Assembly (NCBI GenBank): GCA_043228905.1
Contig: JBHGNT010000004.1
Location: 20,212,001-20,276,000 of the forward strand
DNA: 64,000 bases
Source: Azolla caroliniana
Taxonomy: Eukaryota > Polypodiophyta
Direction of reading: 5' to 3'
The notes under the pieces were generated by a model, which was not told the origin of the DNA, did no database searches, and saw nothing but the letters and a program-made list of their open reading frames with translations. Shown here piece after piece: positions 10,847 to 21,736 of the stretch (position 1 is its first letter; each line of letters begins with the position of its first letter). Position numbers and translations under genes: made by a program.

Positions 10847-11456
10847 TGTCGAGGTATTCCTCGCGGAAGCGTGGAATGAGGCGGGACCTCGGGGGTCCTG
10901 TACCGAAGAGCAAGAGAGAAAGGAGAAGAGACCCACTACGTGCGAGAGTAGATTCACAGGGACACGACCCTTCGACACAAAGACGCGAGTGGGACAGCGA
11001 CACAGAGAGACACGAATGTATGTATGTATTAACAAAGACAGACAACCAAAACACGAAGTCGGTTACAACCGAACAGGCCGGCGAACAGATGTCGATACCT
11101 GTTCGTAAACGCACAGAAAGGAAGGAGGAGGTTGGAGGTGCTGCCGGAAGCACTCGGGCATTCCTTAGAGCAGCACGAGCCTCCCGAAACCTGCACAAAA
11201 GGAAGCTATGGAGTTTGCGAACCAGAGAGAGAGAGAAGCCTTCGCACACAAACCGACAGCACTTCATCCTCGACTCTCCGCGATCCCCCCTCCCCTCCTT
11301 GTCTCCCTCCTTTTATAGGCAAGGAAGGAGCCGTTTCCTATTAACTTCCTACCTACCGAGGATCTTCTATGTACAACATAAGGCGCACGTGTATGAAGAG
11401 CCGGTCCCTACGCTCCGGTGCACCGATTCCGCTTGTGGACGGTTTTCTTCACGACA
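10847..11456 (-). repeat. 5' LTR of element B, 610 bp
   Basis: On the minus strand it runs TGTCGTGAAG ... CTCGACA and is then followed by tctt and the primer-site-like TGGTGAACCCGACG. It has a TATA-like box (cctataaaagg) near 11311-11320. It is nearly identical to 4789-5418 but lacks the 20-bp insertion found there, which points to fairly recent insertion compared with the amount of coding decay. Confidence 0.9.
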
Positions 11457-11957
11457 GCGTGCGTGTAGAAGGGGCGGAACCATGGGGGTCTCGGACTAGG
11501 GAGTAGAGGAGAAGGAATAAGACACAAAATGGAAGCTTAGCTCAAGAGGAGGTGAGAAAGAATAAGACAATAACGTAGATTAGACGGGCAAGATGCTCAA
11601 CAAGTTAGCTTAAGGAAACACAAACACTTTACAATGGTGGCCGCCATGGCCGCACCAAACGACTATATCAAAAACCCTAAAGGAAAACACAAGAAGAAGA
11701 CCCTAACCGAAACCCTAAAACCGAATAGGAAACCCTCGACCTAAGTGGTATGCCTCTCTCCCTCAAAATAGGCAACCCCTCATAAGTGACCCCTCCCTTC
11801 CTTTTATAGCCCAAGGAAGGGGGGACCTTACAATGTGGGATAAAATTCCCCTCTTCTTTCTACACACCATTTCCTAGTATACACGTGCACATGTTGCACT
11901 CCACCGATTTGCCCATTCCACCCCGGTTTCACACTATAGCCGGAAATCTTCACGACA
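11457..11957 (-). repeat. LTR-like segment D
   Basis: On the minus strand it begins TGTCGTGAAG at 11957, sharing its first bases with the LTR of element B, and carries a TATA-like gctataaaagg near 11801-11812. It ends close to the outer edge of LTR B, possibly at TTCTACA near 11464. No internal region of its own is visible, so it may be a solo LTR. The right border cuts into copia-like coding sequence. The left border is uncertain. Confidence 0.55.
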
Positions 11958-12076
11958 ACGTTCATCAGCTTCCCCTTTTGTCCGACATGGCTTAAAAGGA
12001 CTTCTCCGACATGCACAATTGGGTAAGGGATGTCGTCTCCAATTTCGACAATCCCCGGTTGTTTCGGTTTCTCCAA
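11958..12076 (-). pseudogene. Ty1/copia-like polyprotein fragment
   Basis: The minus strand encodes DIPYPIVHVGEV followed by LSHVGQKGKLMNV, which I recognise as resembling the segment after the protease of plant copia elements. It is cut at its 3' end by LTR-like segment D. An upstream in-frame TAA lies near 12095. The fragment is short, so confidence is moderate. Confidence 0.5.
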
Positions 12077-12255
12077 AAAGGAGAACCATTATGGCTTATT
12101 TAGCCGATCCGGATCCGGTTGAGCTTGCTCGCTCAATAGCTGGCCTTTTCCTCAGACAACTTCTTAAGTCTATAGGATCCCGATTAGGATTCCAATGTTT
12201 TCTATATATTGAGTCATCTGTAATTTGAATGTTGTAGCCCCAATTTAGAGACAAG

Positions 12256-12256
<1 letters not shown>

Positions 12257-12299
<43 letters not shown>
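12257..12299. repeat. (GA)n microsatellite
   Basis: An uninterrupted run of GA dinucleotides, seen directly. No neighbouring gene. Confidence 0.97.
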
Positions 12300-12303
<4 letters not shown>

Positions 12304-13040
12304 GACTTATTAAGCCAACATCATGTTGGCAGACTGTGACAAAGATGGGTTGGTACTCTTGTCTTTTGTTTAGATCTAAGATGTTTATCTTGAGCGTTAT
12401 GATTGGCTTCACCTTTAGGAGACACCTAGACAAAGCGAAACAATGTTGGTGGAATGTGTTTCTTTTGCACAATATCACGACAACATAGTGGTCATCGGTT
12501 CAACATTGGCCAAATGGCAATATCTATTTGAACATACATTTCTGTAGTGTAGGTGTCTTCAACTAAGATTTCGAAATCCACATTCAATGGGTCATCGGGT
12601 TTCCCTTCATTGTACTTTTAAATTGTTTTTGAGTTCGTGAGATATCAAGGGTCATGAGGACATACATGTAATGCCTGCTTATTTGAGTCACAACTTGAAT
12701 TGCAAAGATGTATAAGGGAATTGAAAGATAGGTTAATTTGGTAGTTCTCATTGTTGGAAACCTCACAAATGTATGTTATCACTTGAGGAGTTCCAAATAT
12801 GTGAGTTGGTGTCTTGGCCTTTTCATCTCATGGATTCTCAACGTCAATAGGATCTTGAATGAGATCCCAAGGTTGTTTGTCTTTGAGTTGTTTTAATAAC
12901 TTCATAATTAACGAAGAAAAAAGAATGCATGAAAAACAAGTAAAAAAACAGGCAAAAATTGGCCGAAATATCATTCAACAACAAGGAATTCACAAAGATG
13001 CACTTGGTAGAAATGGAGGGAGGGAGGGCGTAGATGACAC
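12300..13040. other. Anonymous AT-rich spacer
   Basis: I see no coding signal, repeat or RNA gene here. Open frames are short and do not resemble known families. Confidence 0.6.
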
Positions 13041-13345
13041 TTGTATGCAGGCTTATTGGAGAAAGTTGTGGGCTGTTGAAGAAAGTTGTGGGCAGTCGAC
13101 TTGCCTAAAAAATGCAAATCCTTTCTCTGGATTATCAGCCATATAGACCCCCTGATTGGTAAATGGCTACAACGGAGAGGCAAAGATGGTGCATGTACAA
13201 CTATGATTCAGAATCAATTGAACATGTTTGTGGTCTTGCATGTACACAAATATGGTTTGGGAAAGAATTATGTGCATTCTAGCGGCATGCAGCATGGAAG
13301 GTTATATGGTGGTCTCTACAAAGGAATGTGTGGATGTGTGGAGCA
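13041..13345 (+). pseudogene. LINE reverse-transcriptase zinc-binding (zf-RVT) fragment
   Basis: The frame LPKKCKSFLWIISHIDPLIG followed by KWLQRRG matches the start of the zf-RVT region found after the RT of plant LINEs. A frameshift near 13195 is needed to continue into DSESIEHVCGLACTQIWFG, the H-x-C part. Further stops follow (for example near 13283). It is a decayed, isolated fragment with no visible ends, related in kind to the LINE at 25200-27415. Confidence 0.65.
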
Positions 13346-13703
13346 CAAAACTCCTCCTTAGTTCTCATAGTGCACAAAAACCACTAGTCATGGACAACAA
13401 TTAGATGTACGCAACTTTGGGGATCACGAAATCTCTAGAAAGTGTTGTCAACTGTGGCATCAATCGATATGTGGAACATTTGAAAATACTAATATCTCAA
13501 ATGGTTCTCAAGGGCAACATATAGAATTGCAAATGCTATCACAGTTATATGCATTGATATAGAGATATCCTTGCGTGCACAATTCGAAAACCTACAAGTC
13601 AATTCCGAGTCTTAAGAGTGCGCATGAGCACAATTTATCTCACTTTGGGAAACCACAACATTGGTGGATTTCACGTTAGGACATCTGAAATGGTGCTTCC
13701 AAT
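13346..13703. other. Spacer after the LINE fragment
   Basis: AT-rich sequence with no open frame of note. It ends with cttccaat (13696-13703), which I read as a target duplication of the adjoining MITE. Confidence 0.5.
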
Positions 13704-14160
13704 TAGGGATCGGCAACGGTTCGGTTTAGGCTTAGCCGGTTTGGCCTGATCCAAGCCAAACCAGCTAAGCCTAAACCGTTTACAGGATCTCAAACCTGAG
13801 CCAAGCCGAGCCAAGCCGGTTCACAAACCGGTTTAGGCTAAACCGGTTTATGCTAAACCGGTTTGTGAACCGGCTTGGAAACCGGTTTAGAAACCTCTGT
13901 CTCTCTCTCTCTCTCTCTCTCTCAGATGATCCCTCCCACTCTCTCTCACGCTCTGTGGTCTCGACTCTCTCTCCCTCTCCCTCTCTCTCCCTCTATGTAA
14001 ATCCTCTCTCTCTCCCCTCTATGTAGTTCCTCTCTCTCTCTCTCTCTCTCACGTCTATGGTCTCGACTCTCCTCCCTCTCTCTCTCTCTCCCCTCTATGT
14101 AGTCTCTCTCTCTCTCCCCTCTATGTAGTTCCTCTCTCTCTCTCTCTCTCCCCTCTGTGT

Positions 14161-14202
<42 letters not shown>

Positions 14203-14554
14203 TATATGTTGTCTCCCTCCCTCTCTCTCTCCTCGTTTGTGTAGTCTCTCTCTCTCTCTCTCCTTATATGTTGTCTCCCTCTCCTCGTCTATGTAGTTCT
14301 CCCTCCCTTACTCTCTCTCTCTCTTTCCCCTTGTCTGTTGTCTCTCTCCCCCTCTCTAAATTTTATAAACGGTTTATCCGGCTTAGCCGGCTTGAGCCGG
14401 TTTGGCGAGGCTCAAGCCGAGCCAAGCCGAGCTCAAACCGTTAAGGCAAGTTCAAGCCTAAACCGAGCCGAGCCGAGCCGCTAAGCCGCTAAGCCGTTTT
14501 CAAGCCGGCTAAGCCAAACGGTTTAGGCTTGAGCCGAGCCGTTGCCGATCCCTA
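13704..14554 (+). mobile_element. hAT-like MITE, left copy (851 bp)
   Basis: It begins TAGGGATCGGCAACGG and ends CCGTTGCCGATCCCTA, giving perfect terminal inverted repeats. Subterminal regions are full of short aaaccggtt/aagccgg motifs in both orientations. The core (about 13899-14353) is a CT-rich minisatellite with repeated ccctctatgtagt units. There is no transposase. The terminal sequence and 8-bp flanks fit the hAT superfamily. The flanks here (cttccaat left, caagtcac right) do not match each other. Confidence 0.8.
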
Positions 14555-14627
14555 CAAGTCACTTTCATATATATATTGGCTATTGTTGTGTGACACCTTA
14601 GATAAAAAAAGGTGGGGCAATCATTGT

Positions 14628-14818
14628 CCACATAACAACAAACGTGTACTTGACAAAACATGTTATTTTTCANNNNNNNNNNNNNNNNNNNNNNNNNNNN
14701 NNNNNNNNNNNNNNNNNNNNNNNNNNNNNNNNNNNNNNNNNNNNNNNNNNNNNNNNNNNNNNNNNNNNNNNNACCACATAACAACAAACGTGTACTTGAC
14801 AAAACATGTTATTTTTCA
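14628..14818. other. 100-N assembly gap flanked by a 45-bp direct repeat
   Basis: N bases fill 14673-14772. The 45 bases before the gap (14628-14672) are repeated exactly after it (14774-14818). This looks like two contig ends that overlap but were not joined, so the true gap may be zero. Confidence 0.9.
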
Positions 14819-14935
14819 ACAAGCATCAAGACACAACTACCAAGCTTTTGAACATAGCTAGACATTGATATCACCGAAAGCAATATGGGTGATTTGCTAG
14901 CCAAGGGGTGGTAGATCTAGTGATGCAACTGGAAG

Positions 14936-15287
14936 TAGGGATCGGCAACGGCTCGGCTCAAGCCTAAACCGTTTGGCTTAGCCGGCTTGAAAACGGCTTA
15001 GCGGCTTAGCGGCTCGGCTCGGCTCGGTTTAGGCTTGAACTTGCCTTAACGGTTTGAGCTCGGCTTGGCTCGGCTTGAGCCTCGCCAAACCGGCTCAAGC
15101 CGGCTAAGCCGGATAAACCGTTTATAAAATTTAGAGAGGGGGAGAGAGACAACAGACAAGGGGAAAGAGAGAGAGAGAGTAAGGGAGGGAGAACTACATA
15201 GACGAGGAGAGGGAGACAACATATAAGGAGAGAGAGAGAGAGAGACTACACAAACGAGGAGAGAGAGAGGGAGGGAGACAACATATA

Positions 15288-15329
<42 letters not shown>

Positions 15330-15789
15330 ACACAGAGGGGAGAGAGAGAGAGAGAGAGGAACTACATAGAGGGGAGAGAGAGAGAGACTACATAGAGGGG
15401 AGAGAGAGAGAGAGGGAGGGAGAGTCGAGACCATAGACGTGAGAGAGAGAGAGAGAGAGAGAGGAACTACATAGAGGGGAGAGAGAGAGGATTTACATAG
15501 AGGGGAGAGAGAGGGAGAGGGAGAGAGAGTCGAGACCACAGACGTGAGAGAGAGTGGGAGGGATCATCTGAGAGAGAGAGAGAGAGACAGAGACAGAGGT
15601 TTCTAAACCGGTTTCCAAGCCGGTTCACAAACCGGTTTAGCATAAACCGGTTTAGCCTAAACCGGTTTGTGAACCGGCTTGGCTCGGCTTGGCTCAGGTT
15701 TGAGATCCTGTAAACGGTTTAGGCTTAGCTGGTTTGGCTTGGATCAGGCCAAACCGGCTAAGCCTAAACCGAACCGTTGCCGATCCCTA
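14936..15789 (-). mobile_element. hAT-like MITE, right copy, inverted (854 bp)
   Basis: This is the reverse complement of the copy at 13704-14554, apart from small differences in the CT/GA core. The flanks are actggaag (14928-14935) and gtgacttg (15790-15797). These are the reverse complements of the flanks of the left copy, with one mismatch in sixteen bases, as expected if the stretch between the two copies has been inverted. Confidence 0.85.
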
Positions 15790-15797
15790 GTGACTTG

Positions 15798-16317
15798 TAA
15801 ATAGTAGAGTATCTATAGATACGTAGAGTGTACATAGGTTGATTTGTATATGCAATTCACCTAACAAATCGGAAGTAGTTTTCTCTCATTGTTATAAATA
15901 AATATACATTGGGTTCTAATTTTTCATTATAAAAATGAATGACAAAGAAATGAGAACGGGCGAGAGCATGTTTGTGTAGAAGAGTCATGTTCCATGATTG
16001 TTTATACCACATAAATCTTGCCCTTTCTTTTTGTATAAGGGTCATGCCCCGCTTTAGTTTATACCATGTAAGTCACGAGCTTTACCTATAGACTCTTTTG
16101 GATCTAGCTCATTGTGACATAAAGGCAATAGCACACAACTACTATATATGTATATGCAAGAGAATTATGTGCATTTAATAAATGTAGAAATTATATGCTT
16201 TGAAGTTTCTATGTTGTATTACTTTTGGGTCTCCAAGAAACATGGGTTTTACTTATTCTTCTCCAACCTCCGCTTTTGGTAATACAATATATATAACATG
16301 TGGGAAACCTCAAAAGG

Positions 16318-16354
<37 letters not shown>

Positions 16355-18463
16355 AGATACAGATATTTGGTAATACATTATATTACATGTGGTAATACCT
16401 CAAAAAGACAAAAAAAAAATATACATTAGATACAAGATATAGATCTCAAGGTCTCCTACACTTGACAAACTGAAAATATTAAGAGAAAAGAACATTTGAA
16501 CGTTCCAAGATTAAATGTGAAGTATAGTTGCTACCATCCATAGACAATTCAAGTGATTTTTTGAGAGGCAAAATCTCTCTTTGCACTCATCCACATGGTA
16601 AACCATGATTCTTCACCACTTTCCGTTCATCTTTCATATTAGTGTGTATTTAAATTTTTTTATCCAAGCGGTCATGAACCTCTAAGATATCATGAGAAGC
16701 ATAGGGACCATGCATAACTAGCGAGTTTGATATTTTGAAGGCAATTAATTTTTCTCTCTATTTTATTCAAGTCAAGCCCACAATAGGCATTAGTGAGGCA
16801 AAAGATCATGGGATCATTGCCCATATTGGAGTGGGTGGGTTGACAAAATAAGGTAATAACGTTGATAGCAATTACTCACAAATACTCATCTTATTTGAAG
16901 AGGGCCATTGGCATGCATGTGTGACACAAACTATAATGTGATCATCACCATGTTAGAGCGAATAGGTCAATGTTGTTAAATAACATTAAGGTTAGTTCGA
17001 ACAATTTGAACAACCCACCAACTATCATTTAGGGTTCTATTTTAATAAGTATTACCTTTTTCTAGTTCATTTGTAGAGGTTGTTGATGCATGGTTGTGTT
17101 TCCATGCCATTGTATCACATTATGTTTCCTTTTATCATTTCAACAAAGTTAGGTGAAAGATTGCTACCATATGATAAATTTATTTGTTTCTGTCAAATGC
17201 TATACATGTGACACTGCCAAGTGGGGATTCCTTTAATGAGTATGACTATCAACTTGAAGCATAAAAATAGCATGATCATTACATATCAGAAAAGTAAATA
17301 AAGAAAAACTTGATATACCCTAGCGTTTTTCTTTATTTCACTTGATACCCCCAAGTTTTTGTTATTTCTCTCCGGTTGGCCTCAACAACCCTTAGCAATT
17401 ACATGGTTGATTCAACCCCATCCTCTAATTATATATGCCACTTACCTTTGTATATCTTTTTTCTCAAACACTCCATGTGACACTCACTTTTTGGGATGTG
17501 TGCTCTAACGCGAGTGCGCTATCTCTCCCTAGTTAAATTTGGGGTTACGTTTCTCGTGTCAGTGCATGCTCTCTCTCCAGGCTCTTGTGTGAGCACATGC
17601 TCTTCTTCTAGTGGCATTGGTGCTTTAGTGTGACTAAATGCTCCTCTATATAATGTGTAGTCTTCAAGTCTCATCACTTGCACATGCTTTGTGTGTTTTG
17701 TTCGCCCAAGGGTGGTGATGGGGGGTTACTAACTTGTGATATGGGTGTTGGTTGGGAGACTTTGTCTCTAGATGCTCAGGTTCTAAAGTAGTGGTGGTCT
17801 GGTGGCCTTCATGATGACATCGATTATTGATGATGGTGACAATGTGGAATATGATTTTTATGATAGTGGTGACATGGAGCACCTTAATTGTCAATTTGAC
17901 ACATGTTTCCACCTCACGAAAAACAATAGAAAAGACTTGAAGATCCACTTGAGTTTTCTTTGCTTTCCTATAAGCAATTAAATGTGTGATTAAAAACCCC
18001 CCTCTTGACTCGAGCAATGAAATGTGTGGCTGGCACAATTGTATAGTCGATTCATCGCCTTTTCTCAATTACATGAATTATATGGTCCAATTCACCCCTT
18101 TTCTCAATTATATGAATTACATGCTCCCATTAATCCCTTGTTTCTTAATTGAATGGTTTCCATTCTCCTTTCCAAGGTTGACCAAGGGCATATGCAACAT
18201 AAAAAACAATGCATTCCCCTTTTCTCAATTATATGGTACCTTTTCTATCTTTCCAAGTTGACCATAGGCACACGCTAAAAGAAATACAATGCCCTATTTC
18301 CAAAGTTTTTCCAACATAAACCATATCTTGTTTGATCCAATGTCACTTTTCTATACATATATACAAAACGCAACTTTATAACCTTTTTTGTCCTCAAGTT
18401 GTTGATTGTCGGCTACCTTAGAGAAGAAACTCTTCATATTCTATCTTCCAAATTAAAACAGGC
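15798..18463. other. AT-rich intergenic spacer
   Basis: No gene is visible. It contains a (TA)n run at 16322-16352 and short imperfect repeats of tttctcaattatatgaatta near 18062-18120. Confidence 0.6.
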
Positions 18464-18617
18464 TTTGAAAGTGATGTTGGTTTGGTCATTATATGATCTA
18501 ACTGTCTAGATACATTTGAAAGTGATGTTGGTTTGGTCATTATATGATCTAACTGTCTAGATACATTTGAAAGTGATGTTGGTTTGGTCATTATATGATC
18601 TAACTATCTAGATACAT
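18464..18617. repeat. 51-bp tandem repeat, three copies
   Basis: Units starting tttgaaagtgatgttgg recur at 18464, 18515 and 18566 with almost no differences. It is a plain minisatellite without unique spacers. Confidence 0.95.
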
Positions 18618-18766
18618 TGATACCCGTAAAACCAACTTTCTAATTCTATAATTCCATGACTCCAAAAGCATGCTTGATTTGCACAAGTTGTTCTTTTCGT
18701 CCATTTCAACATCCACGCCTCCTGGAAACTCTTCTCTTTTGACATTCAAACATGAAATTGTACAAC

Positions 18767-19175
18767 GTGATAATCTCTTATCTTGTGAGATATACCATTA
18801 ATGCAATCAAAGAGTGAATCAATTAGGTGAAAATACCATGGATTCAATGAATAATTAATTTCCATTTTACTCAATTTTAATTTTAATTTCAAAGTGATAA
18901 TCTCTTCTTATCTTGTGAGATATACCATTAATGGAATCAAAGAGTAAATCAATTTAGTGAAAATACCATGGAATGAATTGAATAATTAATTTCAATCTAA
19001 CTCAATTTAAAATTTAATTTCAATTGGTTTCTTGAAGCATAGGAACACAAAGCATGAGTCAAAAACCATTTCTCTCACTTTTCAGAAAAAACCTATCTTC
19101 AAAAGTTATTCAAAGAACCACAACATATCCATGGATATCATTTTCAAAAGTTATTCAAAGAACCACAACATTATC
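18767..19175. repeat. Degenerate tandem duplications
   Basis: A block of about 125 bp beginning near 18767 (gataatctctt ... caattt) is repeated from about 18894 with substitutions. A 30-bp unit (ttcaaaagttattcaaagaa) occurs twice at about 19096-19170. Confidence 0.8.
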
Positions 19176-19262
19176 ATTCAAATCCAAGTTTAAAAAAGAG
19201 CATCTTAATGAAAGGATTACAATGTCTCTGAATAGGAATTTATGTTTAAGGGGCAACAAGGA

Positions 19263-21736
19263 TTACCACCACTGATGAACAAGGACACCATTGCTTCTGA
19301 GTGTTTGAAAGAAAGAAAGGCATTCATCAAATGTCTTTTTATACTTGGAGGTCCTCTCTGGACTTGTTTTCTGCCACCTATTATAATGGCATTCCAAGAA
19401 AAGTTCATCAACAAGACAGATTGCTCCTGTTTCCAGCATCCGAGGCAAGAGGTCGAACTCGGTGCCTTCAATATCCATCTTCAACACAACAAAATCATCC
19501 AAAGATACAGTCTTCAAGAGCCACTCAGCAAAATCAAAACCTTGCACCATTTGAAGACCACTAGAAGAATCTGTTTGATCATTCATTGTTGACCTCCTTT
19601 GAATCCTACCCATACCTATTTCACCTTCAGCAACCCTATTCTGACTATTCACACCAAAAATCAAGCTCTCATTCTTCACCCACGCAGCATAAGGCAAAAG
19701 ATGCACATTCTTCCGTTTGGCATAGTCTTTGACAAAAGATTTATCTGCCTCCACAGCATATATAAGGAAATCCTTACCTTGTTTAGGATACTTTTTGACA
19801 AACCAGCTACCTATACTCGAACTGTAGCTCCTCGCACCCACATCAATATAGAGATGCCTCTGGTAATTGCTAAGGTTGGTAACAGTAGGAAGGTACATAA
19901 CCTTCTTGGAATTCTCCTTCAATGTAATCCATGGCTTCCGTGGTTCTTCCTCGATGAGAGGCTCGGCAGTATTTATGATTCTCTCCTTTAGCCTTGAAGA
20001 AGAACATTTATTGTTCATTGCACCATCATTGTTCCTTTTAGAGTCACTCCCATATTTCCTAAGAACAATCTCTGAATCTAAACCAAACAAATCAATGTCT
20101 CGAACATGCAATACTTCAAAATTATGGAAAAGCTCCAAGATAGGATCGAGTTTGATCAAGTCATTTGCCGAGTACTTGTCTGTCCGATGTCTGATAGAGA
20201 GATGAAGAACTAGAATGCCACTTGGCTTGAGTGTCCTCTCCACCTCAGAAGCGAACACTGCCGGGAATAATGCATGATCAAATGCATTTGAGAACTCAAA
20301 ATCATATATTCCATCCCCAAAAGGAAGCATGTGCATATCTCCTTTAACAACAAAAGGAGGAGAAGGAACGAGGTCAACACCAATCGAATCATTTACACCT
20401 ATCTCTCGCAACGCAAGAACTTCTTGGCCTACTCTCGCAGCAATGCATAAAGCTTTGTCCTCATGCTTCAAAATCCCCTCATTCATTAGGGATTGGAAAA
20501 TGACAGAGAATGCATTCACTTTCCTTCTCCAGTCCTTGGATGTCCAGAGCTTCCTAAGCTTTGGGTTTAGAGTCTTTTTGAGCTGTAGCTGGAGATAATC
20601 TTCATAAGACTTGAAGTTGTGGCGAGGTCTAAGAGCATCAGAATTGAAGCTTGTACTCATAGGCTGAAACTTCTTCATCGCCACATTCATTGCACTGTAT
20701 CCATTTCCATTACCTCCAAAAGAATTCACAGAGAAATCTTGACTTCCAATTATGGAAGATCCATAGTGTAATGCATTAAAGATGCTACATTTATAGCCAG
20801 TTCCATCACATGTCAAATTTCCATTCACTTTTCCGTTATGCAGGTAAAAGAACTGCGCATAAAGAATTACAAACGTGAAAAGAATAGCGGCAACAATGAC
20901 CCTGCACCATTCAGTGAACATTAGTTTCCAATGTCAAAATAATCTGTAAGGAAATACATCAAACCAACATTAAAATAATACACATGAAACCCATCAAGCG
21001 TATTTATAGATAAACAGATCTTAGGTCAATTCATGTAGACAAATGCATCAAGATATTGCCGATATCCATCAATTTATAGTATATTGAATATCCATAACAA
21101 TTTAATTTTCCCTTTTCTATTGGAAAGAAAATTCCCCTTCCGTTCAACTTTTCCCTGATGCATCTATAGGAACCGTGCAGAAAATATTTGAATTTTCAAT
21201 CCTTTTTGTGATTTATTTCTTTTCTCTTTCATTTACAGAGGTAAATGAACGGGCTATGCAGAATGAAAATTCTTTTCATTTCTTAATATTTTTTCCTTTA
21301 TTATGCATCGGTAAAAGAATTAGCCCTACAGAACGAAAGCCGTGTGCAAAATAACAATCTGTGCAGAAGGATACTACCATTTGCTTCTCTTCTACCCAGG
21401 CAAGAAATTAAAAGACGTGAGCAAAAAAGAAGGTGACAACGTATGTATGGGTCCCTTACGCAGGAATAATGGCATTAGAATAACAAGAAGAAGAAGATGA
21501 AGCGGATATGGATGATATCGAATGATAAGACACACAAACTGTATTGATGAGGATGAGGATGAACGAGAAGCAGAAGTGCAAAAATGAAGACGAGCTTATT
21601 TAAGCGTTTTCTTTACGCTATATAGCAAAGTGACAGAGATGACCTAAGAAGAACATTACCTCCGGGTTATAAAAACTTTGCGATCAGCACGCAGAGGAGG
21701 AGGAGAAGGAATCAGCGATGGGAGCTGGCCACGCAT
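19263..21736 (-). CDS. Membrane-anchored methyltransferase-like protein (two exons, 571 aa)
   Basis: Exon 1 is 21736-21660 and exon 2 is 20901-19263. The 758-bp intron has a GT donor at 21659-21658 and an AG acceptor at 20903-20902. Codon AGG is split cleanly, and the joined frame is 571 codons plus stop. The N terminus is short and basic (ADRKVFITRR), followed by one membrane segment at about residues 27-47 (VIVAAILFTFVILYAQFFYL), suggesting a type II endomembrane protein. A class I SAM-methyltransferase-like module lies at about 174-264 (ALCIAARVGQEV, GVDLVP). A second, FkbM-like module lies at about 347-571 (YIDVGARSYSSSIGSWFVK, VVLKMDIEGTEFDLLPRM). This two-module plan matches a plant family that, as I recall, includes Arabidopsis ICA-like proteins. 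The substrate is unknown. A start at 20921 is possible only if the intron is not spliced. Confidence 0.85.

Larger units (their letters stand above)
4789..11456 (-). mobile_element. Gypsy-type LTR retrotransposon B, complete outline but degenerate
   Basis: Read on the minus strand: 5' LTR (11456-10847), a primer-binding-site-like TGGTGAACCCGACG starting at 10842, gag with a zinc knuckle, protease, reverse transcriptase, RNase H, integrase, a polypurine tract (ggtggggg-type, 5419-5432) and the 3' LTR (5418-4789). Total length is about 6.67 kb. The coding region carries many stops, and the integrase N-terminal region is missing. The element is GC-rich compared with the AT-rich host spacers. The left LTR abuts a second primer-site copy and the gag of element C, so B and C share that LTR. 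Confidence 0.9.

Noticed and set aside
10356-11267. Long frame reading from LTR B into gag as one protein
   Set aside because: The first half lies within the LTR and is unlikely to be translated. The gag start was placed at 10802 instead.
15246-15539. Ser/Leu/Pro-rich open frame
   Set aside because: It is the GA/CT core of the right MITE. A dinucleotide repeat has no stop codons, so the frame is meaningless.
18464-18617. CRISPR-like array
   Set aside because: The units are contiguous 51-bp tandem copies with no unique spacers, and the genome is a plant nuclear one.
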